In this document: in pieces, positions 40,063 through 49,152 of the stretch
Layout of the letters: each line of letters begins with the position of its first letter
Numbering within the stretch: position 1 is the first letter of the stretch
Assembly (NCBI GenBank): GCA_964580575.1
Contig: CAZOLJ010000002.1
Span: 38,846-102,845 of the forward strand
DNA length: 64,000 bases
Direction of reading: 5' to 3'
From: CAVPDE01 sp964580575
GTDB taxonomy: Bacteria; Desulfobacterota; DSM-4660; Desulfatiglandales; HGW-15
Program-made: the position numbers and the translations under genes
The notes under the pieces: model-generated
Seen by the model: only the letters and a program-made list of their open reading frames with translations
What the model was told of the DNA's origin: nothing
Databases searched by the model: none

Positions 40063-41658
40063 TCAAATGCTGATCGTCTTGAGTCTCTTGTGGGCATAGA
40101 GGTAATCAAAAACAATTCTCGCCATAAACACAGCCGTGAACACGTTGGACACCAGCCCGATCATCAGGGTCACAGCGAACCCTCTTATGGGCCCGGTTCC
40201 GAATTGGAGCAACACCAGGGCGGCGATCATGGTGGTAATGTTGGAGTCCAGAATCGTCACCACGGCTCTTGAAAACCCCGCTTCCATCGCGGCCCGCGCA
40301 GGCTTCCCCATTCTCAGTTCTTCCCGGATGCGCTCGAAGATGAGCACATTGGCATCCACCGACATGGCAATGGACAAGATGACCCCTGCAATGCCTGGGA
40401 GAGTCAAGGTGGCGCCGAAAAGGGCCAGTCCACCCAAAATGAAGGGAATGTTCAAAAGCAGGACGACGCCGGCGATGATCCCCGAAAGCCGGTAGTAGAT
40501 GGCCACCAGGACGATAATGATGCTGAGTCCGATGACCATGGACCTGAAGCCCTGGGTAATCGAATCTTTTCCTAGGGAGGGCCCGACGGTTCTCTCCTCA
40601 AGGATAACCACGGGAGCAGGAAGGGCACCGGCCCTCAAAACAATGGCCAGATCCTTGGCGTCTTCCATGGTGAAAGCACCTGTGATCTGGGCTTTTCCGC
40701 CGGAAATCTTGTCCCTGATCACAGGAGCCGAGTAGACCTTGTCGTCCAGAACAATCGCCAGCCTCTTGCCCACGTTATCCCCGGTAATCCGTTCAAAAAC
40801 CCTTGCCCCCCTGGAATCAAAGGAAAGGGAAACATAAGGCTCGCCCATCTGTTCGAGCTGGACCCGGGCATCGGTAATGGATTCTCCCGTAAGGGGGGAT
40901 CTCTTCTTCAGAAGATAGGGGACATTCGTTTTTCGGCCTGTCTTCCGATCCACGGCGGTTTCCTGAAGGATTTCGCTTCCGGCAGGCACATTCCCCTTGA
41001 GCGCGTCCTCAAGGCTGTTCTCCTCATCGACGAGCTTGAATTCCAAGCGCGCAGTCTTGCCGATGAGATCAATGGCTCTCTTGGGATCCTTGACACCCGG
41101 AAGCTGGATGAGGATCCGGTGGCCGGTTTGAGGACGGATGTCCGGCTCCGTGACTCCGAACTGATCGACCCGGTTCCGGATGGTCTCAAGGGCCTGATCG
41201 GCCGCCATCTTATAGATCTGGGTCCTTTCCTCTTCGAGCAAGGAAAGAAAATAGGTCTTACCTTTTTCGTCCCTCACGCCGGTTTCCAGTCTGAAGCTCG
41301 GGTAGTTTGTTCCTAGAAGCGTTTCAAGATCCTTTGCTTCCTGATCCGGAGCAACCGTCAGATCGATTCCCTCGATCCCTCGTCGTTTCAAGTCAACAAC
41401 CCTGATTTTGGTTTTCCGCAGCTCCGGCTTGAGGTCTTCCACAACCCTTTCCAGATAGCTTTCAACCGCTTTCTTCACCTGCACTTCAAGGATCAGGTGC
41501 ACTCCCCCTTGGAGATCAAGACCCAGATGGATCTTGTCCTTGGGCAGAACCCCAGACCACCAGGCCGGAAGCTCCTGGGTCATGGAAGGAACCATGAACA
41601 CAAATGCAACAACGATCAGTGCTGCGGCTATGCCCGCGCGCAAGCCAAGTCTTTTCAT
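40063..41658 (-). CDS. secD: protein translocase subunit SecD
   Basis: Large periplasmic-domain subunit of the SecDF complex, 531 residues. LGLDLQGGVHLILEV follows the first helix; the P1 domain has AADQALETIRNRVDQFGVTEP and the last five helices include GVILSIAMSVDANVLIFERIREEL. Downstream of yajC with 20 bases between. In the usual order queA-tgt-yajC-secD-secF. Confidence 0.97.
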   Translation of the reverse strand: MKRLGLRAGIAAALIVVAFVFMVPSMTQELPAWWSGVLPKDKIHLGLDLQGGVHLILEVQVKKAVESYLERVVEDLKPELRKTKIRVVDLKRRGIEGIDLTVAPDQEAKDLETLLGTNYPSFRLETGVRDEKGKTYFLSLLEEERTQIYKMAADQALETIRNRVDQFGVTEPDIRPQTGHRILIQLPGVKDPKRAIDLIGKTARLEFKLVDEENSLEDALKGNVPAGSEILQETAVDRKTGRKTNVPYLLKKRSPLTGESITDARVQLEQMGEPYVSLSFDSRGARVFERITGDNVGKRLAIVLDDKVYSAPVIRDKISGGKAQITGAFTMEDAKDLAIVLRAGALPAPVVILEERTVGPSLGKDSITQGFRSMVIGLSIIIVLVAIYYRLSGIIAGVVLLLNIPFILGGLALFGATLTLPGIAGVILSIAMSVDANVLIFERIREELRMGKPARAAMEAGFSRAVVTILDSNITTMIAALVLLQFGTGPIRGFAVTLMIGLVSNVFTAVFMARIVFDYLYAHKRLKTISI

Positions 41659-41678
41659 TACGGTCTGCTCCTTCAGCG

Positions 41679-42008
41679 TTATTCCTGCGTAGGCACGGAT
41701 TCGTCTCTTTTGAGAATCCCTGCAACGGATCCTCGCGACACCTTCACCCTGATTTTGGGGGCGATCTCCATGGTCACCACATCATCGGCGACCCCGGTGA
41801 TCAGTCCATGAAGCCCTCCGGAGGTGACAATTCGGTCCCCTTTCCTGAGGGAGGACAGCAGCGCCTTGTGCTGTTTCGCCTTTTTCTGCTGGGGCCTGAT
41901 GAGCAAAAAATAAAAGATCGCAAACATCAGGATCAGAGGAATAAAGGCGCTCATTCCCCCTGCGTCACCGCCGCCGCCGGTTCCCATGGCATATGCTAAA
42001 GAATCCAT
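41679..42008 (-). CDS. yajC: preprotein translocase subunit YajC
   Basis: Small single-helix partner of SecDF, 109 residues. The ATG at 42008 has GAGGAGGG upstream; starting at TTG 42014 would add two residues. FIPLILMFAIFYFLLIRPQQKKAKQHKALLSSL-like segment and GDRIVTSGGLHGLITGV are diagnostic. A glycine-rich N-terminus precedes the helix. Confidence 0.94.
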   Translation of the reverse strand: MDSLAYAMGTGGGGDAGGMSAFIPLILMFAIFYFLLIRPQQKKAKQHKALLSSLRKGDRIVTSGGLHGLITGVADDVVTMEIAPKIRVKVSRGSVAGILKRDESVPTQE

Positions 42009-42109
42009 CCCCAACCCTCCTCTTCATTTTCAAATCGGTCTTTCCAGAAAGAATCTTGTCCTTATACCATTGTGATTCGAGCAAAACAACCAAAGAATTA
42101 TTCGTTGAT

Positions 42110-42250
42110 GAACTCGTGAAAAGTCGAAAAACGCTCTTTTCCGTCATTGCCGCGGAAGCGGGAATCCGTGCGCCTGGAAAGGTCCTCTGGACTCCCGCTC
42201 CTGCCCGCCTCTGGCGGGTTCACGGGAGTGACGACGTTGATGATTTTTTG
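42110..42250. repeat. palindromic intergenic element (GTCATTCCCGCG family)
   Basis: The core CGTCATTGCCGCGGAAGCGGG pairs with CGGGTTCACGGGAGTGACG, with CTGGAAAGGTCCTCTGGACTC at the centre. Related elements with the same wording (TCGAAAAACGCTCTTTTCCGTCATT) occur widely in deltaproteobacteria by memory. It fills most of the tgt-yajC gap, so the operon may be read through a long hairpin. Confidence 0.65.
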
Positions 42251-42259
42251 CCGAATGCA

Positions 42260-43363
42260 TCATTCGCGGGTTCGCTCGACAAAACCTTCGCAAAAGTCCC
42301 TGAAGCGATCCTCCTGAATCGCTTGCCGGACGCCGGTCATGAAGCCCATGTAGTAGTGCAGATTGTGAATCGTGTTCAGCCGGTAAGCCAGAAGTTCCTT
42401 GGCCATGAACAGGTGTCTCAGATAGGCCCTCGAAAAGTGGGTGCAGGTGTAGCAGGAGCAGCCCTCCTCCACCGGCCGATCGTCTTCCGCGTAGCAGGCG
42501 TTCTTGATGGCCAAGGGACCGTGTTTCGTGAAAAGCGCGCCGTTCCTTGCGTTACGAGTGGGCAGGACGCAGTCGAACATGTCGATCCCGGCCGCGACCC
42601 CGTCCAGAATATCTTCGGGTTTGCCGACACCCATGAGATAGCGCGGTTTGTCGGCAGGGAGGAAAGGCACGGTTTGCTGAACGACCCGTCGACGGGTCGC
42701 CCGGTCCTCCCCCACCGAGAGGCCGCCCAGCGCATAGCCGTCAAAACCCATGGCCACAAGCTCCCTGGCGCTCCGCTCTCTCAATTCCGGGACCATTCCT
42801 CCCTGGACAATCCCGAAAAGCGCCTGAGAAACGCCGCGAGTACATTGGAGGCACATGGCGGCCCATTGACTCGTGAGCCGGACCGAATTTCGTACATAGT
42901 CGTAATCCGCAGGATAAGGTGCGCATTCATCAAAGGCCATGATCACGTCCGCGCCCAGAGCCTTCTGGATCTCCATAGCCTCGCGGGGACCGATGAAGTG
43001 GGTGGAACCGTCCACATGGGACTGGAACGTCACCCCTTCTTCAGAGATCTTTCTCAGATTGGAAAGACTGTAGACCTGATAGCCGCCGCTGTCTGTGAGG
43101 ATGGCTCCTTCCCAGCTCATGAAGCGGTGAAGGCCCCCTTGCCGCTCAATCAAACCGTGACCAGGGCGCAGATAGAGATGATAGGTGTTGGCCAGCAGGA
43201 TGCCGACCCCGGACTGCTCCAGGTCCTGCGGAGAAAGGGATTTGACGGATCCCTGGGTTCCGACAGGCATGAACACAGGGGTCTCGAACCGACCGTGAGC
43301 CGTGGTGATTTCACCTCGTCTCGCTCTGCTGGAGGCATATTGATGGGTGACCTTGAATTCCAA
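42260..43363 (-). CDS. tgt: queuine tRNA-ribosyltransferase
   Basis: Exchanges guanine-34 for preQ1 in GUN-anticodon tRNAs. The 367 residues show DSGGYQVYSLSNLRKI, the nucleophile region GGLSVGEDRA, GVGKPEDILDGVAAGIDMFDCVLPTR and the zinc site CSCYTCTHFSRAYLRHLF. It follows queA, the next enzyme of queuosine synthesis, on the same strand. Confidence 0.97.
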   Translation of the reverse strand: MEFKVTHQYASSRARRGEITTAHGRFETPVFMPVGTQGSVKSLSPQDLEQSGVGILLANTYHLYLRPGHGLIERQGGLHRFMSWEGAILTDSGGYQVYSLSNLRKISEEGVTFQSHVDGSTHFIGPREAMEIQKALGADVIMAFDECAPYPADYDYVRNSVRLTSQWAAMCLQCTRGVSQALFGIVQGGMVPELRERSARELVAMGFDGYALGGLSVGEDRATRRRVVQQTVPFLPADKPRYLMGVGKPEDILDGVAAGIDMFDCVLPTRNARNGALFTKHGPLAIKNACYAEDDRPVEEGCSCYTCTHFSRAYLRHLFMAKELLAYRLNTIHNLHYYMGFMTGVRQAIQEDRFRDFCEGFVERTRE

Positions 43364-43440
43364 TCCGCTACCTTCTAAACATTCTTGGTTTCATAGAAAG
43401 TCGTCCGGAATGACGCAGCAGGGCGTTTTTCAGCGACCGG

Positions 43441-44496
43441 CTATTGGATCAGCATGGCATCCCCATAACTGTAAAATCGGTATGCCTTCGAAACAGCCTT
43501 CTGGTAGGCTTTTCTGATCAGGTCCAGCCCTGCGAAGGCAGACACGAGAAAAAGCAGGGAAGAGCGGGGCAGGTGAAAGTTGGTGATCAGGGCATCCACG
43601 ACCCTAAAGGAAAACCCCGGTGTAATGAGCAGATCGGTCTTCCCTCGACCGCTCTTCATCTCTCCCTTGGACCCAGCCGCACTTTCGAGAGTCCTCACGA
43701 CGGTGGTTCCCACGGCGACCACACGCCTGCCTTCCCTCTTCGCACGCTCTATGGCGTGGGCAGTCTCCGGTGGAAGGTCGTATTCTTCATACCCCAGCTG
43801 GTGTTCCCGAATATCCCTGGTTCTGACGGGGCGAAAAGTTCCGTGTCCAACGTGAAGAGTCAAAGGGACCAAGGAAATGCCTGCTTGTTCCAGCCTTGCC
43901 AGCAAGTCTGTGGTGAAATGCAGACTGGCCGTGGGCGCGGCCACAGCGCCCCTTCTCTCGGCAAACACGGTCTGATACCGTTCCCGGTCCAACTCAGAGA
44001 GTCGATCCTTTTCCTTTCGTCTGATGTATGGGGGAAGAGGCATCATCCCCCTGTCTTCGAGAAGCGAATCAATGGACGGAGGTCCTTGAAAGGTGATTTG
44101 GATCAAGCCGTCTTCTCCCAGGTTTTCAGCGACCCCGGAGAGATTGTTTTCAAAGAACAGGCGACTTCCCTTCGTGGGCCGCTTGGATGATCGGAGGAGG
44201 CACCAGCGCGTCTCCGGCTTACGGGCCTCCTCGTTGCCATGCTCCAGAACCAGTATCTCAATACGGCCGCCGCTTTCTTTGCGACCGAAGAGCCTGGCCG
44301 GAACCACTCTGGTGTTGTTGACCACCAGGAGGTCGCCGGGCAAGAGCAGGTCAGGAAGGTCAAAAAAGTGCCGGTCGTTGAGAGACTCGGTGGAACGGTC
44401 CGCAACCATGAGGCGAGACTTATCCCGGTCCGTGAGAGGGACCTGAGCGATCAGTTCGTCAGGCAGGCTGTAATCATAGTCTTCAATGTCGAACAT
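43441..44496 (-). CDS. queA: S-adenosylmethionine:tRNA ribosyltransferase-isomerase
   Basis: Adds the epoxycyclopentane ring to preQ1-tRNA in queuosine synthesis. Of 351 residues DYDYSLPDELIAQVPLTDRDKSRL opens the protein, and LHVGHGTFRPVRT, EEYDLP and LPRSSLLFLVSAFAG are diagnostic blocks. It is first of the queA-tgt-yajC-secDF operon. The early KxDLLITPGF-type loop is complete. Confidence 0.96.
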   Translation of the reverse strand: MFDIEDYDYSLPDELIAQVPLTDRDKSRLMVADRSTESLNDRHFFDLPDLLLPGDLLVVNNTRVVPARLFGRKESGGRIEILVLEHGNEEARKPETRWCLLRSSKRPTKGSRLFFENNLSGVAENLGEDGLIQITFQGPPSIDSLLEDRGMMPLPPYIRRKEKDRLSELDRERYQTVFAERRGAVAAPTASLHFTTDLLARLEQAGISLVPLTLHVGHGTFRPVRTRDIREHQLGYEEYDLPPETAHAIERAKREGRRVVAVGTTVVRTLESAAGSKGEMKSGRGKTDLLITPGFSFRVVDALITNFHLPRSSLLFLVSAFAGLDLIRKAYQKAVSKAYRFYSYGDAMLIQ

Positions 44497-44521
44497 CGAT
44501 GCAAAACACCGAGAAAAAACA

Positions 44522-44548
44522 CCTATAGGATATAAGGAACAATGTCAA
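44522..44548 (-). promoter_or_regulatory. candidate promoter of queA operon
   Basis: On the minus strand TTGACA (44543-44548) and TATAGG (44522-44527) are 15 bases apart, 25 bases before the queA start. The spacer is short, so this is only a fair match. Confidence 0.4.
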
Positions 44549-44573
44549 ACGATTTCGTCGGTCCGTTTTTACC

Positions 44574-44602
44574 TTGATATATGCCCTGATAAAAGCTAAA
44601 TT
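44574..44602 (+). promoter_or_regulatory. promoter of alr-argS operon
   Basis: TTGATA (44574-44579) and TAAATT (44597-44602) with a 17-base spacer, 33 bases before the alr start. It lies back to back with the queA promoter. Confidence 0.55.
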
Positions 44603-44635
44603 TTGATGATTTTTGTGAAACAGGAACTTCAAAGA

Positions 44636-45745
44636 ATGAACCGGCTCACCATTGAGCTTTCCGCTCTCGCCCACAATCTCGATCAGGTCAAAGCGATTGT
44701 GGGTGAAAACACCAGGGTCATGGGGGTGGTCAAGGCCGATGCCTATGGGCATGGTCTTGTTGCTGTGGCCAAGACCCTGGAGAAAAAAAAGGTTCACTGC
44801 CTGGGGGTCGCCCATCTCCAGGAAGCCCTGGAGTTGAGAAATCGCGGGGTGTCGCTCTCCATCGTGATTCTGTGCGGAATTCGGACGGCAGAAGAAGCGG
44901 AAGCGGTGGTTCACTACGAGCTGATTCCGACCCTCTTTGATCCCGCTGTGGCGGAAAGGCTTGCGGCGGAGGCTGCAAGGAAGAAGACGATTGCGAGGGC
45001 TTACATCAAGGTGGACACGGGCATGGGACGTCTGGGTCTGCTCTCTTCGGAACTGGGGGCATTCCTGAATCAGGTGACCCGGTTCAAGGCAATCCGAATA
45101 GAAGGCCTGACCTCCCATCTTTCTTCGGCGGACGATGCTGAGCCGGAGTTTACGGAGTGTCAAATCCGCGGCTTCAGGAAGGCGATTGAGACAGGCCGAG
45201 CCATGGGGCTCGATCTCACGCTCAACAACCTGGCGAACAGCGCGGGGTTGATGAGATTCAAGGCCGCGCATTTCGACATGGTGAGACCGGGCATCATGCT
45301 CTACGGCGGCCTCCCATCCCCTGACTTCATTCCTTCGGTGCCGCTCCAGCCGGTCATGCGCTTCAGCGGAGAGGTCATCCAGGTGAGAGACTTTCCGGAC
45401 CACACTCCGGTGAGCTACGGCCGGACCTATTACACGCAGGGGCCCAGGAGGATTGCGGTTCTTTCAGCGGGCTATGGAGAGGGGTTGCCCAGAACTCTGT
45501 CCAACAGGGGCAAGGTGTTGGTCCGTGGGAAAAAGGTGTCTGTCACCGGAAGGGTGTGCATGAATATGACCATGGTGGATGTGACAGGATTGGGGGAGGT
45601 GAGGGCCGGCGATGAAGCGGTCTTCCTGGGAACTCAGCAAGGAGAGCAGATCACCGCCGATGATCTGGCCTCATGGGCGGGAACAATTTCCTACGATATC
45701 CTGTGTTCAGCGGGTCAGCGAAACCCGAAGGAATACGTTCGATGA
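44636..45745 (+). CDS. alr: alanine racemase
   Basis: PLP enzyme that makes D-alanine for peptidoglycan. The cofactor lysine sits in VVKADAYGHG (residue about 37), and the catalytic tyrosine in LSAGYGEGLPR; MNMTMVDVTG and LANSAGLM also fit. I use ATG 44636 (369 residues) after AGGAAC; the upstream ATG at 44603 would add 11 residues not seen in the family. The stop overlaps argS by 4 bases. Confidence 0.95.
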   Translation: MNRLTIELSALAHNLDQVKAIVGENTRVMGVVKADAYGHGLVAVAKTLEKKKVHCLGVAHLQEALELRNRGVSLSIVILCGIRTAEEAEAVVHYELIPTLFDPAVAERLAAEAARKKTIARAYIKVDTGMGRLGLLSSELGAFLNQVTRFKAIRIEGLTSHLSSADDAEPEFTECQIRGFRKAIETGRAMGLDLTLNNLANSAGLMRFKAAHFDMVRPGIMLYGGLPSPDFIPSVPLQPVMRFSGEVIQVRDFPDHTPVSYGRTYYTQGPRRIAVLSAGYGEGLPRTLSNRGKVLVRGKKVSVTGRVCMNMTMVDVTGLGEVRAGDEAVFLGTQQGEQITADDLASWAGTISYDILCSAGQRNPKEYVR

Positions 45746-47418
45746 AAAGAAAGGTGGACAGGCTCCTCAAAGAGGCTCTCAAGAAATGCTTCGAGGCCGG
45801 AAAACTGAAAGAAACCTCTTTGCCCGAATATGTGATCGAAATCCCGAACAACTCGGCCCATGGCGATTTTGCCACCAATCTGCCCCTGGTGCTGGCCTCC
45901 TCACAGAGAAAGCGGCCCAGAGATCTGGCGACCGTGGTCGTGGACCACCTGGAGGACGCAGATCAGCTGATCGAAAAAGTGGAGATTGCCGGACCCGGTT
46001 TCATCAATTTCACGATCGCCCCGCGTCAGTGGCAAAGGCTCCTGGGGGATATCCTGGCTCTGGGGGCCGAATACGGCCGAAGCGCCGCGGGCGCGGGCCA
46101 GAAGGTCCTGGTCGAGTTCGTGAGCGCCAATCCCACCGGGCCCTTGCACCTGGGGCACGGCCGGGGAGCCGCCCTGGGCGACACGCTTTGCAGAATCCTG
46201 GAGTTCACAGGCCACGAGGTCGTGCGGGAGTTCTACATCAATGACGCAGGCCAACAGGTTCGCCTTCTCGGAGAGTCGGTGTACAGCCGCTGGAAGCAGA
46301 AGTCTGATCCTGGACATCCGTTTCCTGAAAACGGTTATCACGCCGAGTACATTGGGGACCTGGCCGGCGAGATCACCGGCCATGTGGATCTGGGAGCCCT
46401 AAACCCCGACGAGGCCATAGCCCGCTGCGCTGAATTCGCCAAAGGCCGCTTGCTCGATGAAATCAAAAAAGACTTGGCGGATTTCCGCGTGGCCTTTGAC
46501 CTCTGGTCCAGCGAGAGCGACCTCTACGCCTCCGGGCTCATCGACAAGACCTTGGAGTCGTTGCGGGAGAAGGGGGAACTCTATGAGGAGGAGGGAGCCT
46601 TGTGGATCAAGACCTCCGCCTTCGGGGATGACAAAGACCGGGTGATCCGAAAGAGTGACGGCCAGTACACCTACTTTGCCCCGGACATCGCCTATCACAT
46701 CGAAAAGTGGAAACGAGGGTTCACCAAGGCCATCAACATCTGGGGAGCGGACCACCACGGGTATGTTCTGCGAATGAAGGCAGCTCTGAAAACGAACGGG
46801 ATCCGGGACGAGTGGCTCTCCGTGCTCCTCCTCCAGCTCGTGAAACTGTGGAGAGGCGGCGAAGAGGTGAAGATGTCCAAGAGGGCAGGGCTTTACGTGA
46901 CCCTGAAAGAGCTGGTGGAGGAGGTCGGTGTGGATTCGGCACGATTCGTGTTCCTGACCAAGAATCACGATTCCCCTCTGGATTTCGACATTGACCTGGT
47001 GAAGAAACAAGATGCGGACAATCCCGTGTACTACGTCCAGTACGCCCACGCAAGGATCTCCAGCGTTTTCAGGAAGGCGGCCTCTGAAAGCCTTTCCCTG
47101 CCGGGTGCGCCTGAGTCGGTTCTGGAGCGGCTTGCGCTGGATGAGGAGATGGCGCTGATCCGGCTCATGGCCGATTTCCCCAATCTCCTTGAAGACATCA
47201 GCCGGACCCTGGAGCCGCACCGTCTCACTTACTATCTGGCGGAGCTGGCATCGCTTTTTCACAAATATTTCAATCTGGGGAGCAAGGAGTCGGAGAAACG
47301 GATTGTGGGTGAAGATCAAGCCATGAGCCGGGCCAGGCTGTGCCTGATCGAAGGCCTTCGAATTGTGCTTTCGAACGGGCTGCGTCTTCTCGGCATTCAC
47401 GCGCCCCAGAGAATGTGA
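45742..47418 (+). CDS. argS: arginyl-tRNA synthetase
   Basis: Charges tRNA-Arg. The start ATG overlaps the alr stop (ATGA) and begins KRKVDRLLKEALKKCFEAG; the longer frame reads back through alr. The 558 residues have the HIGH motif as LHLGHGRGA (within SANPTGPLHLGHG), KMSK as VKMSKRAGLY, and the C-terminal DALR-type helical anticodon domain. Class I enzyme of ordinary length. Confidence 0.96.
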   Translation: MKRKVDRLLKEALKKCFEAGKLKETSLPEYVIEIPNNSAHGDFATNLPLVLASSQRKRPRDLATVVVDHLEDADQLIEKVEIAGPGFINFTIAPRQWQRLLGDILALGAEYGRSAAGAGQKVLVEFVSANPTGPLHLGHGRGAALGDTLCRILEFTGHEVVREFYINDAGQQVRLLGESVYSRWKQKSDPGHPFPENGYHAEYIGDLAGEITGHVDLGALNPDEAIARCAEFAKGRLLDEIKKDLADFRVAFDLWSSESDLYASGLIDKTLESLREKGELYEEEGALWIKTSAFGDDKDRVIRKSDGQYTYFAPDIAYHIEKWKRGFTKAINIWGADHHGYVLRMKAALKTNGIRDEWLSVLLLQLVKLWRGGEEVKMSKRAGLYVTLKELVEEVGVDSARFVFLTKNHDSPLDFDIDLVKKQDADNPVYYVQYAHARISSVFRKAASESLSLPGAPESVLERLALDEEMALIRLMADFPNLLEDISRTLEPHRLTYYLAELASLFHKYFNLGSKESEKRIVGEDQAMSRARLCLIEGLRIVLSNGLRLLGIHAPQRM

Positions 47419-47426
47419 GTTCGGGA

Positions 47427-48113
47427 ATGAGCAACAAAACCAATCCATCGAAAAAGACCAAATACCAGATCGAGCTGTCCTCCATGTCTCTGGTCTTCTG
47501 GGCGGTATGTATCCTCTTTTTCATGGGCTGGATCTTTGTGCTGGGAGTCCTGGTCGGACGGGGCTTTCTTCCCGCCAACACGGCCATCGTCGACCTGAAA
47601 GCTCAGGTGATCAAACTGCAGGAGATGGTGGCGCGCACCAAGCGGGCGGATCAAAAACCTCAGGCCAAGGAGCATATCGATCCCGAGCTGAGATTCTATG
47701 ATAAGCTGGAGAGCAAGAAGGAAGACGAGAGAAAGCCCTTCCCGGAGTTGCCTCCTGAGCCCCCTAAGAGCGAAAAAGCGGCCAAGCCTGCTGACACGGC
47801 CCTAGGGGACGTGAAAGCGGACATTGCCAAGAAGGACTCCTCGGTGAAGAAACAGGACATGGCCAAGAGTTCAGACCCTTTTCGATACGTCATCCAGATC
47901 GCAGCCCTGGATGAAAAAGCCAACGCAGAGGATATGGTCAGGAAGCTCTCCGGCCGCGGTGTGGAGGCTTACGTCCAGGAGACGGTCGTCAAAGGCAAAC
48001 TCTTCTACCGAGTGAGATGCGGGAAATTTGCGACCAAAGAGGAGGCCAACGATTACGCTCAGAACCTTCCCAAAGAAGCGGGAACGACCTGGCGGGTCTT
48101 CAAGGTCGAGTGA
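47427..48113 (+). CDS. SPOR-domain membrane protein
   Basis: Probable septal peptidoglycan-binding protein, 228 residues. A transmembrane helix (residues 20-43) is followed by a coiled, Lys/Pro-rich spacer and a C-terminal SPOR domain (about 150-228: RYVIQIAALDEKANAEDMV, RVRCGKFATKEEAND). SPOR domains bind denuded glycan strands at division sites. Start at ATG 47427, GAGTTCGGG upstream. It follows argS by 8 bases and precedes a GNAT gene by 4 bases. Confidence 0.85.
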   Translation: MSNKTNPSKKTKYQIELSSMSLVFWAVCILFFMGWIFVLGVLVGRGFLPANTAIVDLKAQVIKLQEMVARTKRADQKPQAKEHIDPELRFYDKLESKKEDERKPFPELPPEPPKSEKAAKPADTALGDVKADIAKKDSSVKKQDMAKSSDPFRYVIQIAALDEKANAEDMVRKLSGRGVEAYVQETVVKGKLFYRVRCGKFATKEEANDYAQNLPKEAGTTWRVFKVE

Positions 48114-48117
48114 CAGG

Positions 48118-48576
48118 ATGATCAGAAAAGCGGTTATTGAGGACATTAAAACGATTCACAAACTGCTCAGCCATTACGGGGATCAAGGGTTGCTGCTGGC
48201 GAGACCCCTGAGCGAACTGTATGATCACCTGCGGGATTTTTTTGTGCTGGTCAGTGATGACCAGGAGCGGAAAATCATCGGAACCTGTGCTCTGGGCATT
48301 TGCTGGGAAGACCTGGCAGAGATCCGCTCTCTTGCGGTTCTGGAGGAGCGGCAGGGGAACAAGCACGCGACAAGGCTTGTGAAAGCCTGTCTCGGGGAAG
48401 CAAGATCCTTCGGCATCAGGCGGGTGTTTGTGCTGACTTATGTGGATGGGTTTTTTGCCAAGCTGGGTTTCAGGACGGTGGAGAAATCCCAACTGCCCCA
48501 CAAAGTCTGGTCCGACTGCTTGAAGTGCTCCAAATTTCCGGAGTGTGACGAAACGGCCATGGTCTTGGACCTGTGA
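48118..48576 (+). CDS. GNAT acetyltransferase, short N-acetylglutamate synthase-like
   Basis: Stand-alone 152-residue GNAT. It starts MIRKAVIEDIKTIHKLLSHY; EIRSLAVLEERQGNKHATRLV is the acetyl-CoA loop and VDGFFAKLGFRTVEKSQLP with SDCLKCSKFPECDETAMV is the C-terminal pattern of the short ArgA-like proteins of anaerobic proteobacteria, which make N-acetylglutamate for arginine synthesis. A similar fold could acetylate other substrates. It follows the SPOR gene with almost no gap. Confidence 0.75.
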   Translation: MIRKAVIEDIKTIHKLLSHYGDQGLLLARPLSELYDHLRDFFVLVSDDQERKIIGTCALGICWEDLAEIRSLAVLEERQGNKHATRLVKACLGEARSFGIRRVFVLTYVDGFFAKLGFRTVEKSQLPHKVWSDCLKCSKFPECDETAMVLDL

Positions 48577-48578
48577 AG

Positions 48579-48660
48579 ATTCACCACAGAGGCACTGAGG
48601 GCACAGAGAACCAATCTTTCGTTTGCCGTGAGACAGCGGCAAACGAAAGGGTGGCCTCAG
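48579..48660. repeat. intergenic repeat with a perfect 13-bp hairpin
   Basis: ACCACAGAGGCACTGAGGGCA is a word common to bacterial intergenic repeats. Next comes CTTTCGTTTGCCG-(8 bases)-CGGCAAACGAAAG (48616-48649), perfectly paired. No T run follows on either strand, so it is not a classic terminator. Confidence 0.55.
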
Positions 48661-48786
48661 GAAAACCTGGGATTGAACTATTGATGTATGGTGCTTGATT
48701 GAAGGGGAATTGCGGTGATTGAGCTTTTGGATTTCCTCTACTGTCTTCTGTATTGGTGTATTCTCCAGTAATGGAGGTATGAAGTC

Positions 48787-49152
48787 ATGTTTGGGATAGG
48801 AATGCCGGAGCTGATTGTCATCATGGTGATCGCTCTGATTGTTTTCGGCCCCAAGAAACTGCCGGAGCTCGCCAAGAGCCTGGCCAGGGGCATGGCGGAA
48901 CTGAAAAAAGCCACGGAAGACGTCAAGCAAAGCCTGGAGGAGGATGAAACCCTCAAGGGCGCAAAACAGGACCTGGCCGACTCGATCAGCGGCATTCAAA
49001 AACAGGTAGAACAGGAAGGATCAGAAGCGATCAAAGCCGAAGAAAGAAAAGAGGGTGAAATGCCGGCAAGCTCCGAGCCGCCCCAAATGGATGAGGCTGG
49101 CGCAACGGGAGCGATCCCCTCTGAGGAGGCGAAGAAAGATGGAGAGCGATGA
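48787..49152 (+). CDS. tatB: Sec-independent translocase TatB-like protein
   Basis: Single-helix subunit of the twin-arginine export system, 121 residues. The N-terminus MFGIGMPELIVIMVIALIVF with glutamate at position 8 and FGPKKLPELAKSLARG is the TatA/TatB signature; the Glu and long charged tail favour TatB. AATGGAGGT precedes the ATG. It overlaps tatC by 14 bases. No separate tatA is in the window. Confidence 0.88.
   Translation: MFGIGMPELIVIMVIALIVFGPKKLPELAKSLARGMAELKKATEDVKQSLEEDETLKGAKQDLADSISGIQKQVEQEGSEAIKAEERKEGEMPASSEPPQMDEAGATGAIPSEEAKKDGER

Noticed and set aside
41993..43378. 461-codon plus-strand frame across tgt
   Set aside because: Antisense to tgt and built in part from the palindromic repeat at 42110-42250.
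43395..43440. Possible fragment of the MITE or GTCATTCC repeat between tgt and queA (GGAATGACGCAGCAGGGCGTTTTTCAG in part)
   Set aside because: Too short and mixed in character to assign to either family.
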